Below, piece by piece: positions 27,650-40,138 of a stretch of DNA of 64,000 nt. Source of the stretch: Sodalis ligni (GTDB lineage: Bacteria > Pseudomonadota > Gammaproteobacteria > Enterobacterales > Enterobacteriaceae); NCBI RefSeq assembly GCF_016865525.2, contig NZ_CP075169.1, positions 3,348,337-3,412,336 of the forward strand, given 5' to 3'. The position numbers and the translations under genes are program-made. Under the pieces are notes generated by a model. That model had not been told where the DNA came from and ran no database searches. It was given only the letters and a program-made list of their open reading frames with translations. The first letter of the stretch is position 1. Each line of letters starts with the position of its first letter.

Positions 27650-28498
27650 ATGCAGTCGCAAATAATCCAGAGAAAAATATTACGCACCATTTGCCCGGAT
27701 GCCAAGGGCCTGATAGCTCAAATCACCAGCATTTGCTTTAATCATCAATTGAATATCGTGCAAAACGACGAGTACGTTGATCATCGCAGCGAACGCTTTT
27801 TCATGCGCACCGAATTGGAAGGCCGGTTTGACGATGAGCGCTTGCTGAACGATTTGGACCGGGTCTTGCCGGAAGGCACAATACGGGAACTCAATCCCGC
27901 CGGACGTCGCAGGATAGTCGTTCTGGTCACCAAGGAAGCGCATTGCCTGGGTGATTTGCTGATGAAAAGCGCCTACGGCGGACTGGACATGGACATCGCC
28001 GCGGTTATCGGCAATCACGATACCCTGCGCACGCTGGTTGAACGTTTCGATATTCCGTTCCATCTGGTGAGCCACGACGGTTTTAACCGCGAAGAGCATG
28101 ACGCGCGCATGATGGCGCAAATCGACGCCTACGCGCCGGATTATGTCGTGCTGGCAAAATACATGCGTGTTCTGACACCGCATTTCGTGCGTCATTACCC
28201 TAATCGGGTAATCAATATCCACCATTCATTCTTACCGGCTTTTATCGGCGCACGCCCCTATCAGCAGGCTTATGAGCGGGGCGTTAAAATCATCGGCGCC
28301 ACGGCCCATTACGTGAATGATAATCTCGACGAAGGCCCGATTATCTGCCAGGACGTGATCAATGTCGATCATACCTACACCGCGGAAGATATGATGCGCG
28401 CCGGGCGGGATGTGGAAAAAAATGTCTTGAGCCGCGCGTTATACCGCGTATTGGCGCAGAGGGTCTTTGTCTACGGCAATCGCACCATTATTTTTTAA
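27650..28498 (+). CDS. purU: Formyltetrahydrofolate deformylase
   Basis: PurU hydrolyses 10-formyl-tetrahydrofolate to formate and THF, supplying formate to PurT and balancing one-carbon pools. The N-terminal ACT domain (residues 1-85, TICPDAKGLIAQITSICFNHQLNIVQ) is the methionine/glycine sensor. The formyltransferase domain carries VINIHHSFLPAFIGARPY and ATAHYVNDNLDEGPII. The ATG at 27650 agrees with E. coli (MHSLQRKVLRT); an in-frame ATG further up overlaps ychJ. 282 residues, intact. Confidence 0.96.
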   Translation: MQSQIIQRKILRTICPDAKGLIAQITSICFNHQLNIVQNDEYVDHRSERFFMRTELEGRFDDERLLNDLDRVLPEGTIRELNPAGRRRIVVLVTKEAHCLGDLLMKSAYGGLDMDIAAVIGNHDTLRTLVERFDIPFHLVSHDGFNREEHDARMMAQIDAYAPDYVVLAKYMRVLTPHFVRHYPNRVINIHHSFLPAFIGARPYQQAYERGVKIIGATAHYVNDNLDEGPIICQDVINVDHTYTAEDMMRAGRDVEKNVLSRALYRVLAQRVFVYGNRTIIF

Positions 28499-28622
28499 AT
28501 GAATTGACGGTCCGGCCGCCCCCTTTACGGCCGGTTTGCCGTTAAAAAAACGGCTTAACAGGGAATTTCTCCGGTTCGTGTCGAAAAAATCGGCAAGTGA
28601 ATAATTTCCCGGTTATTTTTTC

Positions 28623-28650
28623 TTTACAGCGGCGTTTCATTTGATATGAT
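28623..28650 (+). promoter_or_regulatory. tRNA-Tyr promoter
   Basis: A -35 TTTACA (28623-28628) and -10 TATGAT (28645-28650) with 16-bp spacing, followed by a GC-rich discriminator gcgccccgc. The GC-rich discriminator is typical of stable-RNA promoters under stringent control. Confidence 0.75.
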
Positions 28651-28685
28651 GCGCCCCGCTTGATGCGTTATTTGTTTCAAGGCCT

Positions 28686-28751
<66 letters not shown>

Positions 28752-28770
<19 letters not shown>

Positions 28771-29242
28771 TCTAAAGAATGTCTCCGATAAACCCGTCTA
28801 CTCCGAACACAGCATCTTCCCCATTGGGGGATGGATGAGAACCTTCGACCAAGGTTCGAGCCGAGCAACGCGAGACAACGTCGCGCCAGCGCGACGGCCC
28901 GAAGGGCGAGGAACGAAGTGACGAGTAATCCTTCCCCCACCACCATCTAAAGAATGTCTCCGATAAACCCGTCTACTCCGAACACAGCATATTCCCCATT
29001 GGGGGATGGATGAGAACCTTCGACCAAGGTTCGAGCCGAGCAACGCGAGACAACGTCGCGCCGGCGCGACGGCCCGAAGGACGAGGAACGAAGTGACGAG
29101 TAATCCTTCCCCCACCACCATCTAAAGAATGTCTCCGATAAACCCGTCTACTCCGAACACAGCATATTCCCCATTGGGGGATGGATGAGAACCTTCGACC
29201 AAGGTTCGAGCCGAGCAACGCGAGACAACGTCGCGCCGGCGC
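28752..29242 (+). repeat. rtT-type 175-bp tandem repeats derived from the tRNA-Tyr 3' end
   Basis: Three direct repeats start at 28752, 28927 and 29102, with an exact 175-bp period; the third stops at about 29242. Each begins with the same 19 bases as the tRNA 3' end (aatccttcccccaccacca), followed by tctaaagaatgtctcc, a gggga hairpin, and gaaccttcgaccaaggttc, itself a hairpin. E. coli tyrT has closely analogous 178-bp units that also carry 19 bp of the tRNA end and release rtT RNAs on processing (Rfam RtT family). Only a few bases differ between copies. Open frames through the array are a by-product of repetition. The array stops 65 bp before the xthA start. Confidence 0.88.
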
Positions 29243-29306
29243 CGGCCGTTTGAATGGCGCCGCTTTTCTGCTACCATCATTGAAATCCCCCGATATGGCG
29301 CAAAAA

Positions 29307-30113
29307 ATGAAGTTTGTCTCCTTTAATATCAATGGACTGCGTGCCAGACCCCATCAGTTAAGCGCGATCATTGAGCAGCATCGGCCTGATGTGATCGGCC
29401 TGCAGGAAACCAAGGTCCATGACGATATGTTTCCTCTGGAAGAGGTGGCGCAACATGGCTATCACGTGTTCTACCATGGACAAAAAGGCCATTATGGCGT
29501 GGCACTGTTATGCCGGGAGCAGCCGCTGGCCATTCGCCGGGGTTTTGCCGGTGATGATGCCGACGCGCAGCGGCGCATTATCATGGCCGACTTCGTGACC
29601 GAAAAAGGCATACTCACCGTGGTGAATGGCTACTTTCCACAAGGGGAAAGCCGCGATCATCCGGTCAAATTCCCGGCCAAAGCCCGTTTTTACCAGGATT
29701 TGCAGGACTATATCCAGCAGAATCACCATGGGGATTCACTGCTTCTGGTGATGGGGGATATGAACATCAGCCCCACCGACCTGGATATCGGCATCGGCGA
29801 AGAGAGCCGCAAGCGCTGGCTGCGCACCGGCAAATGCTCTTTCCTGCCGGAAGAGCGGGAGTGGATGGCGCGGCTGCTGGACTGGGGCCTGGTGGATACC
29901 TTCCGCAGCCGCAACCCGGACTGTCGCGATCGCTTCTCCTGGTTCGACTATCGCTCCCGTGGTTTTGATGAAAACCGCGGTCTGCGCATCGACCTGCTGC
30001 TGGCTTCGATACCGCTGGCGCAAACCTGCCTCGCCACCGGCATTGATTACGATATACGCGCCATGGAAAAACCCTCGGATCATGCGCCTGTCTGGGTGGA
30101 TTTTGCCCTGTGA
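29307..30113 (+). CDS. xthA: Exodeoxyribonuclease III
   Basis: The major AP endonuclease and 3'-phosphatase/exonuclease of base-excision repair (268 residues). [18 protein letters not shown] is the standard start, so the ATG at 29307 is preferred to one 12 nt upstream. Active-site signatures are LQETKVHDD (metal Glu), [13 protein letters not shown] (Tyr), [13 protein letters not shown] (Asp/Asn) and the terminal [10 protein letters not shown] (Asp-His). No good ribosome site is seen; the gene begins soon after the rtT-type array, so it may be read partly through the tRNA transcript. Confidence 0.96.
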   Translation: MKFVSFNINGLRARPHQLSAIIEQHRPDVIGLQETKVHDDMFPLEEVAQHGYHVFYHGQKGHYGVALLCREQPLAIRRGFAGDDADAQRRIIMADFVTEKGILTVVNGYFPQGESRDHPVKFPAKARFYQDLQDYIQQNHHGDSLLLVMGDMNISPTDLDIGIGEESRKRWLRTGKCSFLPEEREWMARLLDWGLVDTFRSRNPDCRDRFSWFDYRSRGFDENRGLRIDLLLASIPLAQTCLATGIDYDIRAMEKPSDHAPVWVDFAL

Positions 30114-30320
30114 CAGGACCAAATCAGCGGGTGCTGAACGTGGTGGCCGCGATAATTGAGCACGAGGGCAGGATTTTGCCGGCCAGGCGTGATGACCGGC
30201 GGGATAAGCCGGGTCTGTAGGGATTTCCCGGCATATTGACGTTACACTGTCACAGTGAGTTTCACTGGATTGACCCCATGGACGATGACTTATATGCCTT
30301 GGCAAAGGCCGATACTTCAC

Positions 30321-32252
30321 TTACTCCGCTGCTCCCTTACCGGATTTTCGCGTCCGCCGCCTGGGCTTGGCGTCCTTGCCGGCCGGCGAGGCTGCCGGTA
30401 ACCCGAGCAGCGACGGGGGCGGCGGCTGTTGCCGCACCTGATGGATCAATCCGCGCAGCGTCTCTGTCAGCGGCACCATAAAATCCTGATAGCGGCACTG
30501 TTTCTCACTGATCTTGGTTAAGGTCGACTCCCATTGCGCAGTCATATCCGGACTGGCCGCGCTCTCCGGCAAGGCATGAATCAAACCGCGGCCGCTTTCG
30601 CTGGACAAGATGTTACGGCCCTTTTTATATAAAAACCCCCGCTTGAACAATAATTCGATGATACCGGCCCGGGTGGCTTCGGTACCCAGCCCATCGGTGG
30701 CCCGCAGGATTTTTTTCAACTCCTTATCCTGCACGAACCGGGCGATACCGGTCATAGCGGACAATAAAGTCGCGTCATTAAAGGGCCTGGGCGGCTGCGT
30801 TTCCCTGGACACCACCTCTCCCGACTCGCATAACAATTCATCGCCTTTTTTCACCACCGGCAGCGGCGTACCGTCGTTCTCCTCATCGCGCTCTTTTGCC
30901 CCGAGCAGGGTACGCCAACCGGCATCCGCCAGAAAACGGGATTTAGCCACAAACTTGCCGCCGGCGATGTCCAGATTAATGATACAGCGTCGAAATACCG
31001 CATCGGCGCAAAACTGCATAAGGTATTGACGGCAGACCAGTGCGTAGATTTTTTTCTCATCGTCGCTCAGAGCGATTTTGCCACTGCGCGCGGTGGGGAT
31101 GATGCCATGGTGCGCATCCACCTTTTTATCATCCCAACAGCGATTTTTTTGCGTCGTATCCAATGTCGCCTGGGCCATCAGCTCCGGCATATGCGCATTG
31201 ATAGCGTTCAGCACCCCCTGCCGGCCGGAAAAATGCTCTTCCGGCAGATAGCGGCAATCGGAGCGGGGATAGGTAATCAATTTGTGGGTTTCATAGAGCC
31301 GCTGGCACATATCCAATACCTGCTGTGCGCTCATGCCGTGGCGTTTTGCCGCTTCGATTTGCAACACAGACAGGGAAAACGGCAGCGGGGGCGTTTCTGA
31401 CTCCCGTTTATCCTGAAAGAGCGTAACGACGGCCGGTTGTCCGGCAATGCGGGATACCACATGATCCGCCAGCGGCCGGTGGAGCAGCCGCCCCTCCTCA
31501 TCCTGATAGGATTCGCAGGCTTCACTCGGCACCCAGAGCGCGATGAACCGTTCCTGTGACGGTGTCACAATATGTGCTTTGACTTCAAAAAATGTCTTCG
31601 GCACAAAATTTTCGATTTCCTCATCGCGGCGGACCACCAGCCCCAGTACCGGCGTTTGTACCCGTCCGACGGACAGCACTCCCTGGTAGCCGGCGTTGCG
31701 GCCCAGCAGAGTATAGGCGCGGGTCATATTGATACCGTACAACCAGTCGGCCCTGGCGCGCGCCAGGGCCGATACGCATAACGGCACAAATTCCCGGTTT
31801 TCCCGCAGGCGGCTTACCGCTTTGCTTACCGCCGCCGGATTCAGATCGTTCACCAGGCAACGTTTGGCGTTACGGCGCTTTTCATCGTCCAGCGCCAGAT
31901 AATCCAGCACCTCATCCACCAGCAATTGCCCTTCGCGATCGGGGTCGCCGGCATGAATGACTTCCGACGCCCCGGCCAGCAGCCGTTTGACCACATTCAA
32001 CTGTTTCAATACCGAGGGACGGGGCTGTAGCTGCCATTTGTCCGGCACAATGGGCAAATCCGCCAGGGACCAGCGGGCATAGCGTCCGTCATAGGCGTCG
32101 GGCTGGGCCTGTTCCAGCAAATGTCCGATACACCAGGTCACCATATGATCCTGGCCGCAGGCGATGAACCCGTCGCCCCGGCGATGGGGCTGCGGCAGCA
32201 CGTCGGCGATGGCCCGCGCCAAACTTGGTTTTTCAGCGATAAAAAGCTGCAT
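30321..32252 (-). CDS. topB: DNA topoisomerase III
   Basis: A type IA topoisomerase that decatenates replication and recombination intermediates. The 643 residues (653 in E. coli) contain the TOPRIM domain ([17 protein letters not shown] at the N-terminus, [15 protein letters not shown] at ~100), the active-site tyrosine in [16 protein letters not shown] (~328) and the [16 protein letters not shown] block. A basic C-terminal tail ([15 protein letters not shown]) binds DNA. It converges with xthA. The frame is intact. Confidence 0.96.
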   Translation of the reverse strand: MQLFIAEKPSLARAIADVLPQPHRRGDGFIACGQDHMVTWCIGHLLEQAQPDAYDGRYARWSLADLPIVPDKWQLQPRPSVLKQLNVVKRLLAGASEVIHAGDPDREGQLLVDEVLDYLALDDEKRRNAKRCLVNDLNPAAVSKAVSRLRENREFVPLCVSALARARADWLYGINMTRAYTLLGRNAGYQGVLSVGRVQTPVLGLVVRRDEEIENFVPKTFFEVKAHIVTPSQERFIALWVPSEACESYQDEEGRLLHRPLADHVVSRIAGQPAVVTLFQDKRESETPPLPFSLSVLQIEAAKRHGMSAQQVLDMCQRLYETHKLITYPRSDCRYLPEEHFSGRQGVLNAINAHMPELMAQATLDTTQKNRCWDDKKVDAHHGIIPTARSGKIALSDDEKKIYALVCRQYLMQFCADAVFRRCIINLDIAGGKFVAKSRFLADAGWRTLLGAKERDEENDGTPLPVVKKGDELLCESGEVVSRETQPPRPFNDATLLSAMTGIARFVQDKELKKILRATDGLGTEATRAGIIELLFKRGFLYKKGRNILSSESGRGLIHALPESAASPDMTAQWESTLTKISEKQCRYQDFMVPLTETLRGLIHQVRQQPPPPSLLGLPAASPAGKDAKPRRRTRKSGKGAAE

Positions 32253-32300
32253 TTCTCACCCTGGAAAGAAATTGTTACTGAAAATTTTACGCTCTCCGGG

Positions 32301-32851
32301 TCAGAAATGACGGACAAAAGGCTCGGTTTCAGGAGGTAATATGGTGGTGGATGCCTTCAGCTGCGGCGTGCCTAGATAAAGAAATCCGACGATTTCATCC
32401 TGCTCGCGACAGCCGAAAGCCGCTTTAACATCCGGCTGGGTCGCCCATAGGCCGGTGCGCCAGATACCGTTGAAGCCCTGGGCCAATGCCGCCATCTGCA
32501 TCGCTTGCACCGCGCAGCCGGCGGAGACTACCTGTTCCCAGCGGGGGACCTTGGTTTGGGTATCGCACCAGGCCAAAACCGCTATAATCAGCGGAGCCCT
32601 GAAAGGCGCTTGCCTGGCTTTTTCGACGCCCTTTTCATCCATTTTCGCGCCTAGGGCGGACTGGTACAGCAGTTCGCTCAGCCGCGTGCGGCCTTCGCCT
32701 TCGATAATGACAAAACGCCAGGGCTGCAATGTGCCATGATCCGGCGCACGCATACCGGCACGGATGATATTATCCAGTACGGTGCCTGCGGGGCAGGTTC
32801 AGCCAGCCGAGATGCGGAACGGCGATTTAGCAAAAGTTCTAATGCATCCAT
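32301..32851 (-). pseudogene. ydjA: Nitroreductase-family protein YdjA, frameshifted
   Basis: A small FMN-binding nitroreductase-like oxidoreductase. The true start is the ATG at 32851 ([21 protein letters not shown]). The frame is lost at about 32790, where ccgcagg should read ccggcagg. The remainder from [22 protein letters not shown] to the C-terminus [14 protein letters not shown] is in the other frame and aligns fully with E. coli YdjA (183 residues). One lost G accounts for the break. Translation from the internal ATG at 32753 would lack the FMN-binding Arg-Arg-Ser segment. Confidence 0.9.
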
Positions 32852-33100
32852 TACTTACTCCCGATGTTATTCATGCTTATAACGTTAACATACGGCCGCC
32901 GACGGTAACAGCATGACGCTTTTAAACCGAATTTTTATCTTTTTTCATGCTGACATTTAGCGGGCGGATCTTTAGGATACCTGACAATGAACTGATATCG
33001 CCATTATGAGCGAATAATGACCCGTTCACGCGTTGATCGCCGGCGCCATGGTTAAATTTTACAATACGAATCCTGCACTAGGTTGTTTTATGGAGAGCAC

Positions 33101-34951
33101 ATGCGCACATTGTGGCGAATAATATCCAGCCCGTTTCGTTGGGCCTGGCGTTTGTTGAATTTTATCCGCGAATTTATCCTTAACCTTTTTCTGATTTTTA
33201 TCATCGTCATCTGTGTCGGTATCTACCTGCAGGTGCACCGATCCGCGCCGGAACCGGGCAAAGGCGCGCTGCTGGTGGATCTTACCGGCGTGGTGGTTGA
33301 AAAACCTTCGATGAACAATAAATTCCGCCAGATTGGCCGTGAACTATTAGGCGCTTCCAGTAACCGTTTGCAAGAGAATTCCCTGTTTGATCTGGTGAAT
33401 CTGCTGCGGGCGGCCAAAGAAGATCAGAACATTACCGGCCTGGTGCTTTCCTTGAAGGATTTCGCCGGGGCGGACCCCACTTCGCTGCAATATATCGGCA
33501 AGGCGCTGCTTGAGTTCCGCGACAGCGGCAAGCCCATTTTTGCCGTGGGGGACAGCTACAATCAGTCACAATACTTTTTGGCCAGTTTCGCCAATAAAAT
33601 CTATCTGACGCCGCAGGGCGCGGTGGATCTACACGGCCTGGCCACCAATAATCTCTACTACAAAAGCCTGCTGGATAAATTGAAGGTTAACACGCATATT
33701 TTCCGCGTGGGCACCTATAAATCAGCGGTGGAACCTTTCCTGCGCGACGACATGTCGCCGGCGGCCCGAGATGCGGATAGCCGTTGGCTGGGCCAGATAT
33801 GGGCGCATTATCTCGATACCGTCGCCGCCAACCGGCAGATTACGCCACAGCAGCTGTTCCCCGGCGCGCCGGCGATGCTGGCGGATCTGAAAGCCGTCGA
33901 CGGGGATACCGCCCAGTTTGCCCTGCACAATAAATGGGTGGATACCGTGGCGTCCCGTTATGCCATCGAAACCGAGCTAACTAAGACCTTCGGATGGAAC
34001 AAGCAGAAAAAGGCCATAAATGCCGTCAGCATGTATGATTATCAGATGCAGAAGCCATCGGAAAAAGGCGAACAGATCGCGGTTATTTTTGCCGACGGCG
34101 CCATTATCGACGGACCGGAAACCCCCGGGTCGGTAGGCGGCGATACCACCGCCGGTCAGATTCGCGATGCCCGGCTCGATCCACACATCAAGGCTATTGT
34201 ATTTCGCATCAACAGTCCCGGCGGCAGCGTCAGCGCTTCGGAACTGATACGTTCGGAACTGGAAGCGGCCCGTGAATCCGGCAAGCCGGTTGTGGTGTCC
34301 ATGGGCGGCATGGCCGCTTCGGGGGGGTATTGGATTTCCACCCCGGCCAATTACATCATTGCCGCCCCCAGCACGCTTACCGGCTCCATTGGTATTTTCG
34401 GCGTCATCAATACCTTCGAAGATACGCTGGGCAGCATCGGCGTGCATACCGACGGGGTGTCCACCTCGCCGTTGGCGGATTTGTCAGTTACCAAAGCCCT
34501 TCCGCCGGAGTTCTCACAAATGATGCAGTTGAACATCGAGAACGGTTATAGAAACTTTATCACCCTGGTGGGTAAAGCCCGCAACAAGACGCCGGAAGAG
34601 GTGGACAAAATCGCCCAAGGGCATGTCTGGATCGGTAGCGATGCCAAAACCAACGGACTGGTGGATCAACTGGGGGATTTCGACGATGCCGTGGCGAAAG
34701 CCGCCGAATTGGCCAAATTGAAGCAATATCACCTCAATTGGTATATCGAAGAGCCCAGCCTTATTGATCTGGTTTTATCGCAAACCAGCGCTTCGATTTA
34801 CGCCCGTCTCCCGGCGACCATCCAGGCCTGGCTGCCCGCGCCGTCCGGCCAGATAGCCGCACTATTTTCCGCCCAGCCGGGTTTGCTGACCAACCTGAAC
34901 GATCCGCAAAACCGTTATGCCTATTGCCTGTCTTGCGGCGACATTCAATAA
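33101..34951 (+). CDS. sppA: Signal peptide peptidase A (protease IV)
   Basis: An inner-membrane serine protease that digests cleaved signal peptides. The 616 residues start at the ATG at 33101 (ggagag 4 nt upstream), not the upstream ATG at 33083. One N-terminal anchor (residues ~25-45, FILNLFLIFIIVICVGIYL) is followed by two tandem SppA domains. The catalytic Lys lies in RVGTYKSAVEPF (~209) and the Ser in GGMAASGGYWIS (~409), as in E. coli. A 9-bp GC hairpin follows the stop. Confidence 0.96.
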   Translation: MRTLWRIISSPFRWAWRLLNFIREFILNLFLIFIIVICVGIYLQVHRSAPEPGKGALLVDLTGVVVEKPSMNNKFRQIGRELLGASSNRLQENSLFDLVNLLRAAKEDQNITGLVLSLKDFAGADPTSLQYIGKALLEFRDSGKPIFAVGDSYNQSQYFLASFANKIYLTPQGAVDLHGLATNNLYYKSLLDKLKVNTHIFRVGTYKSAVEPFLRDDMSPAARDADSRWLGQIWAHYLDTVAANRQITPQQLFPGAPAMLADLKAVDGDTAQFALHNKWVDTVASRYAIETELTKTFGWNKQKKAINAVSMYDYQMQKPSEKGEQIAVIFADGAIIDGPETPGSVGGDTTAGQIRDARLDPHIKAIVFRINSPGGSVSASELIRSELEAARESGKPVVVSMGGMAASGGYWISTPANYIIAAPSTLTGSIGIFGVINTFEDTLGSIGVHTDGVSTSPLADLSVTKALPPEFSQMMQLNIENGYRNFITLVGKARNKTPEEVDKIAQGHVWIGSDAKTNGLVDQLGDFDDAVAKAAELAKLKQYHLNWYIEEPSLIDLVLSQTSASIYARLPATIQAWLPAPSGQIAALFSAQPGLLTNLNDPQNRYAYCLSCGDIQ

Positions 34952-34960
34952 GCGGCCATC

Positions 34961-34985
34961 GCCGGCGGCCGTCAATGCCGCCGGC
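34961..34985 (+). terminator. GC-rich hairpin after sppA
   Basis: A perfect 9-bp stem, gccggcggc / gccgccggc, loop cgtcaat, starting 10 bp after the sppA stop. No T-run follows, so termination may need Rho. Confidence 0.45.
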
Positions 34986-35050
34986 ACCCTAGGCCATGGG
35001 GCTGGTGTTATTGCTCCGTGGCCGTATAATTGAGGCTATACACTAAATAA

Positions 35051-35088
35051 TTCACCTTGCAGGTAAGCCAAAGCACCTGCAAGGTGAA
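35051..35088 (+). promoter_or_regulatory. 14-bp stem-loop upstream of ansA
   Basis: ttcaccttgcaggt (35051-35064) is exactly complementary to acctgcaaggtgaa (35075-35088), with the 10-nt loop aagccaaagc. It ends 43 bp before the ansA start. There is no T-tail, so it is more likely an mRNA leader structure or dyad operator than a terminator. No known regulator site matches that I can name. Confidence 0.5.
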
Positions 35089-35131
35089 AGATGACGGGTA
35101 TATCGCCCCGTGAGAGGCCGTGCCTTTCCCC

Positions 35132-36162
<1,031 letters not shown>

Positions 36163-36166
<4 letters not shown>

Positions 36167-36798
36167 AACAGGCTTTGCTGCTGATTGATTTGCAAAATGA
36201 CTTTTGCCCGGGCGGCGCTCTGGCGGTTCCCGAAGGCGATAAAGTCATTGCGGTGGCGAATCGAGCCATAGCGTTCTGTCGCCGGGAAGACATACCGGTC
36301 GTGGCATCACTGGACTGGCATCCGTCAAATCACGGCAGCTTTGCCGTGAACTCCGGCGGACGGGTGGGTGAAATCGGGCTGCTGGATGGTCTGTCCCAGG
36401 TATGGTGGCCGGTGCATTGCGTACAGGATACCACCGGGGCGCAGTTGCATCCCGAACTGGATGCAGAAGGCATCCGCCGCCGCATCTATAAAGGCCGTCA
36501 GGCCGGCATCGACAGCTACAGCGCTTTTTACGATAACGGTCATCGAGCCCAAACCGAGCTGCACGCCTATCTGCAGGCCCAAGGAATCCATAGCCTCTCC
36601 ATCATGGGCCTGGCGACGGATTATTGCGTGAATTATACCGTGCTGGACGCCCTCTCGCTGGGCTACGCCGTGGATGTTATCTTAGACGGCTGCAGGGGCG
36701 TGGACCTTCATCCCGGCGACAGCGCCAGGGTATTGGAAGAGATGCAGCGCCTCGGAGCGGGACTTATCACCCTGGCAGAGTTCACCGCCGGATGCTGA
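36163..36798 (+). CDS. pncA: Nicotinamidase
   Basis: Converts nicotinamide to nicotinate for NAD recycling. 211 residues. The catalytic triad can be seen: Asp in LLLIDLQNDFCPGGAL (~10), Lys in RRIYKGRQ (~110) and Cys in LATDYCVNYT (~156). The metal-binding DWHPSNHGSF is also present. Coupled to ansA. Confidence 0.96.
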
Positions 36799-36939
36799 AG
36801 GCCGGGTGGTAGACATCTGCGGTGCCGGATCGCCGCGATACCCGTCCCTGCCCGCGCCACGCCGAATCGCTACCTATGCAGGCATGCCCTAACCGCGTTT
36901 ATCCGGCTTGAACCGATACAAAAGCAGAACCGCGCCTCA

Positions 36940-37218
36940 TTAATCCGGCTTGGCTCGAAAAATCTCCGGCGGCTCGCCGGTGAATTCCGCCAGCAGTTCC
37001 CGCTTGCTTTTCATTACAATGCTGCCGTCGGTACCGATGCTCATATGCTCCGGCCGGTGATTGTTTCTGGCCTGCCAAAGCATGACTATTTGCAGGCAAA
37101 GCTCTTTTTGTTCTTCGGTAAGGCGAACGCCGTCAGGCCATTTTCCCAACTCCACCGCCGTCAACAGCCTCTGGTAGATTTCCGGGGTCAGGGTTGCCAT
37201 TAGCGCGTCGACATCCAT
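36940..37218 (-). CDS. yeaC: DUF1315 family protein YeaC
   Basis: A 92-residue cytosolic protein of unknown function. The ATG at 37218 has aaggag 6 nt upstream and gives MDVDALMATLTPEIYQRLLTAVELGKWPDGV, matching E. coli YeaC. KELCLQIVMLWQARNN and MKSKRELL follow. Lies next to msrB, same strand, as in E. coli; an in-frame ATG at 37356 would add an unconserved 46 residues. Confidence 0.92.
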   Translation of the reverse strand: MDVDALMATLTPEIYQRLLTAVELGKWPDGVRLTEEQKELCLQIVMLWQARNNHRPEHMSIGTDGSIVMKSKRELLAEFTGEPPEIFRAKPD

Positions 37219-37292
37219 GAATTTCTCCTTAGGGGAATATCTGCAACATGAATAATTAGCTGAATCGTTAAAGCGATAAACTTGACAGAGTG

Positions 37293-37706
37293 TCAGCCGC
37301 TGATCTCTTCGCCATTGTCCTGGTCTTTGAAACGCAGGGAGGCGGAATTCACGCAAAAGCGGGCACCGGTAGGCTGCGGTCCGTCAGGGAAAACATGTCC
37401 CAAATGGGCATCGCAGGCGCCGCAACGGATCTCTACCCGGTGCATGCCGTGGGAGTCGTCATCCAGATAGCGGATGGCGGTATCGCTTACCGGCTCATAA
37501 AAACTCGGCCAGCCGCAGCCGGAGTCATATTTGCTTGCAGAATAAAACAGCGGCGCATTGCACACCAGGCAATGGTACTGCCCGGTCCGCTTGTTCTCCA
37601 GTAATTTACCGCTGTAGGGCGGCTCGGTGCCCCGCTGCTGCGTGACATACCGCTGCATTTCGGTCAATGAGTCCGTAGGCGGTCGTATCGATTCGTCGTT
37701 AGCCAT
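37293..37706 (-). CDS. msrB: Peptide methionine-(R)-S-oxide reductase
   Basis: Reduces oxidised methionine (R form) in proteins. 137 residues. Zinc is bound by CLVCNAPLF and [10 protein letters not shown]. The catalytic Cys is in [11 protein letters not shown] near the C-terminus. [13 protein letters not shown] is the substrate-pocket motif. Divergent from gapA. Confidence 0.96.
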   Translation of the reverse strand: MANDESIRPPTDSLTEMQRYVTQQRGTEPPYSGKLLENKRTGQYHCLVCNAPLFYSASKYDSGCGWPSFYEPVSDTAIRYLDDDSHGMHRVEIRCGACDAHLGHVFPDGPQPTGARFCVNSASLRFKDQDNGEEISG

Positions 37707-39055
<1,349 letters not shown>

Positions 39056-39077
39056 TTGCCGATAGCAAATATGTATG

Positions 39078-39102
39078 GGGCGACAGCGATGTCGCCCTTT
39101 TT
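39078..39102 (+). terminator. Terminator after gapA
   Basis: gggcgac (39078-39084) pairs with gtcgccc (39091-39097), followed by ttttt. It starts 22 bp after the gapA stop: a strong intrinsic terminator. Confidence 0.85.
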
Positions 39103-39138
39103 ATTTGATCCGTTTCCTCATTTCAATAGGGCCCGAAA

Positions 39139-40013
39139 ATGTACGACACTCTTTTTGCGTTACCCGTTAAAGAACAGCTTTCTTCATCGGTCAGCCTGCG
39201 CCAATTGGATCAACTGCCGGTCATCGTTATCGATCATCCCTGGTTCGGGCGGCGGTCACGTTACAGGGCGCACATCTTATCGCCTGGCAACCCGCCGGCG
39301 AGGAAGCGGTTTTATGGCTGAGCGAAGCCAGTGCGTTCAAAGACGGCGTGGCCATTCGCGGCGGCATCCCTATCTGCTGGCCCTGGTTTGGCAAAGTAGC
39401 CAGCCCGAATCACGGCTTTGCGCGTATTTTGCCCTGGCAGCTAAGCGAACATCACGAAGACGAGGGTCAGGTCAGGTTAACCCTGACGCTGCATGACAGC
39501 ACCGCCACCGAACAGTATTGGCCGAAACCCTTTACCCTGACGGCAAAATATGTCCTTGGCAAGACCTGTAGCGTCGAACTTGAGGCTCAGGGGGATTTCC
39601 AAAACACCACTGCCCTGCACAGCTATTTCAATATCGGCGACATTACCCAGGTCAAAATCAGCGGCTTAGGCGATAGCTATATTGATAAAGTCAAAGACGG
39701 CATCACCGCGCAGCAAAAAGGCGAGCTGGGGTTCAGCGGGGAAGAAGTGGACCGGGTTTATACCCATCCTGAATCGGTTAGCCAGATCCACGATCCGCTG
39801 CTTAAACGGATTATTGAGATTCACCACCACAATCACAGCGACGTGGTGGCCTGGAATCCCGGTGCCGCGTTAGCGAAGCAAATAGGCGATATTACCGATG
39901 AAGGTTATAAAACCTATGTCTGCGTCGAGACCGCGCGCGTCAACGACCCGCTGGCGGCCACCGCCTCCGCCCCGGCCCGTTTGTCCACGGTGATCAGCCT
40001 GCGCAAGGCATAA
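39139..40013 (+). pseudogene. yeaD: Aldose-1-epimerase-like protein YeaD, frameshifted
   Basis: A putative hexose-6-phosphate mutarotase of the YeaD family, which follows gapA in E. coli. Residues MYDTLFALPVKEQLSSSVSLRQLDQLPVIVIDHPW are in the first frame. A lost G at about 39243 (tggttcgg for tgggttcgg) shifts it. The rest, from VRAAVTLQGAHLIAWQPAGEEAVLWL through VAIRGGIPICWPWFGKV to the C-terminus, is in the next frame without further damage. The catalytic region (GFARILPWQL, LHSYFNIGDI, VVAWNPGAAL) is preserved. One base explains everything. Confidence 0.9.
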
Positions 40014-40086
40014 TGGCAGGACGGCATGGCGTTGGAAAGCGTAGCGCAGGATCTGTCGTCACGCTGCCGCCAATCTGAATAAGGCA

Positions 40087-40119
40087 CTGGTTGCAGTGGG
40101 AAATAGTCATTGCAACCAG
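40087..40119. terminator. Hairpin between yeaD and the convergent orphan gene
   Basis: ctggttgca (40087-40095) and tgcaaccag (40111-40119) form a 9-bp stem with a 15-nt loop between two convergent genes. There is no T-run, so this is only a probable transcript end. Confidence 0.4.
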
Positions 40120-40138
40120 GCTGCGCTTCATGGCTGAA

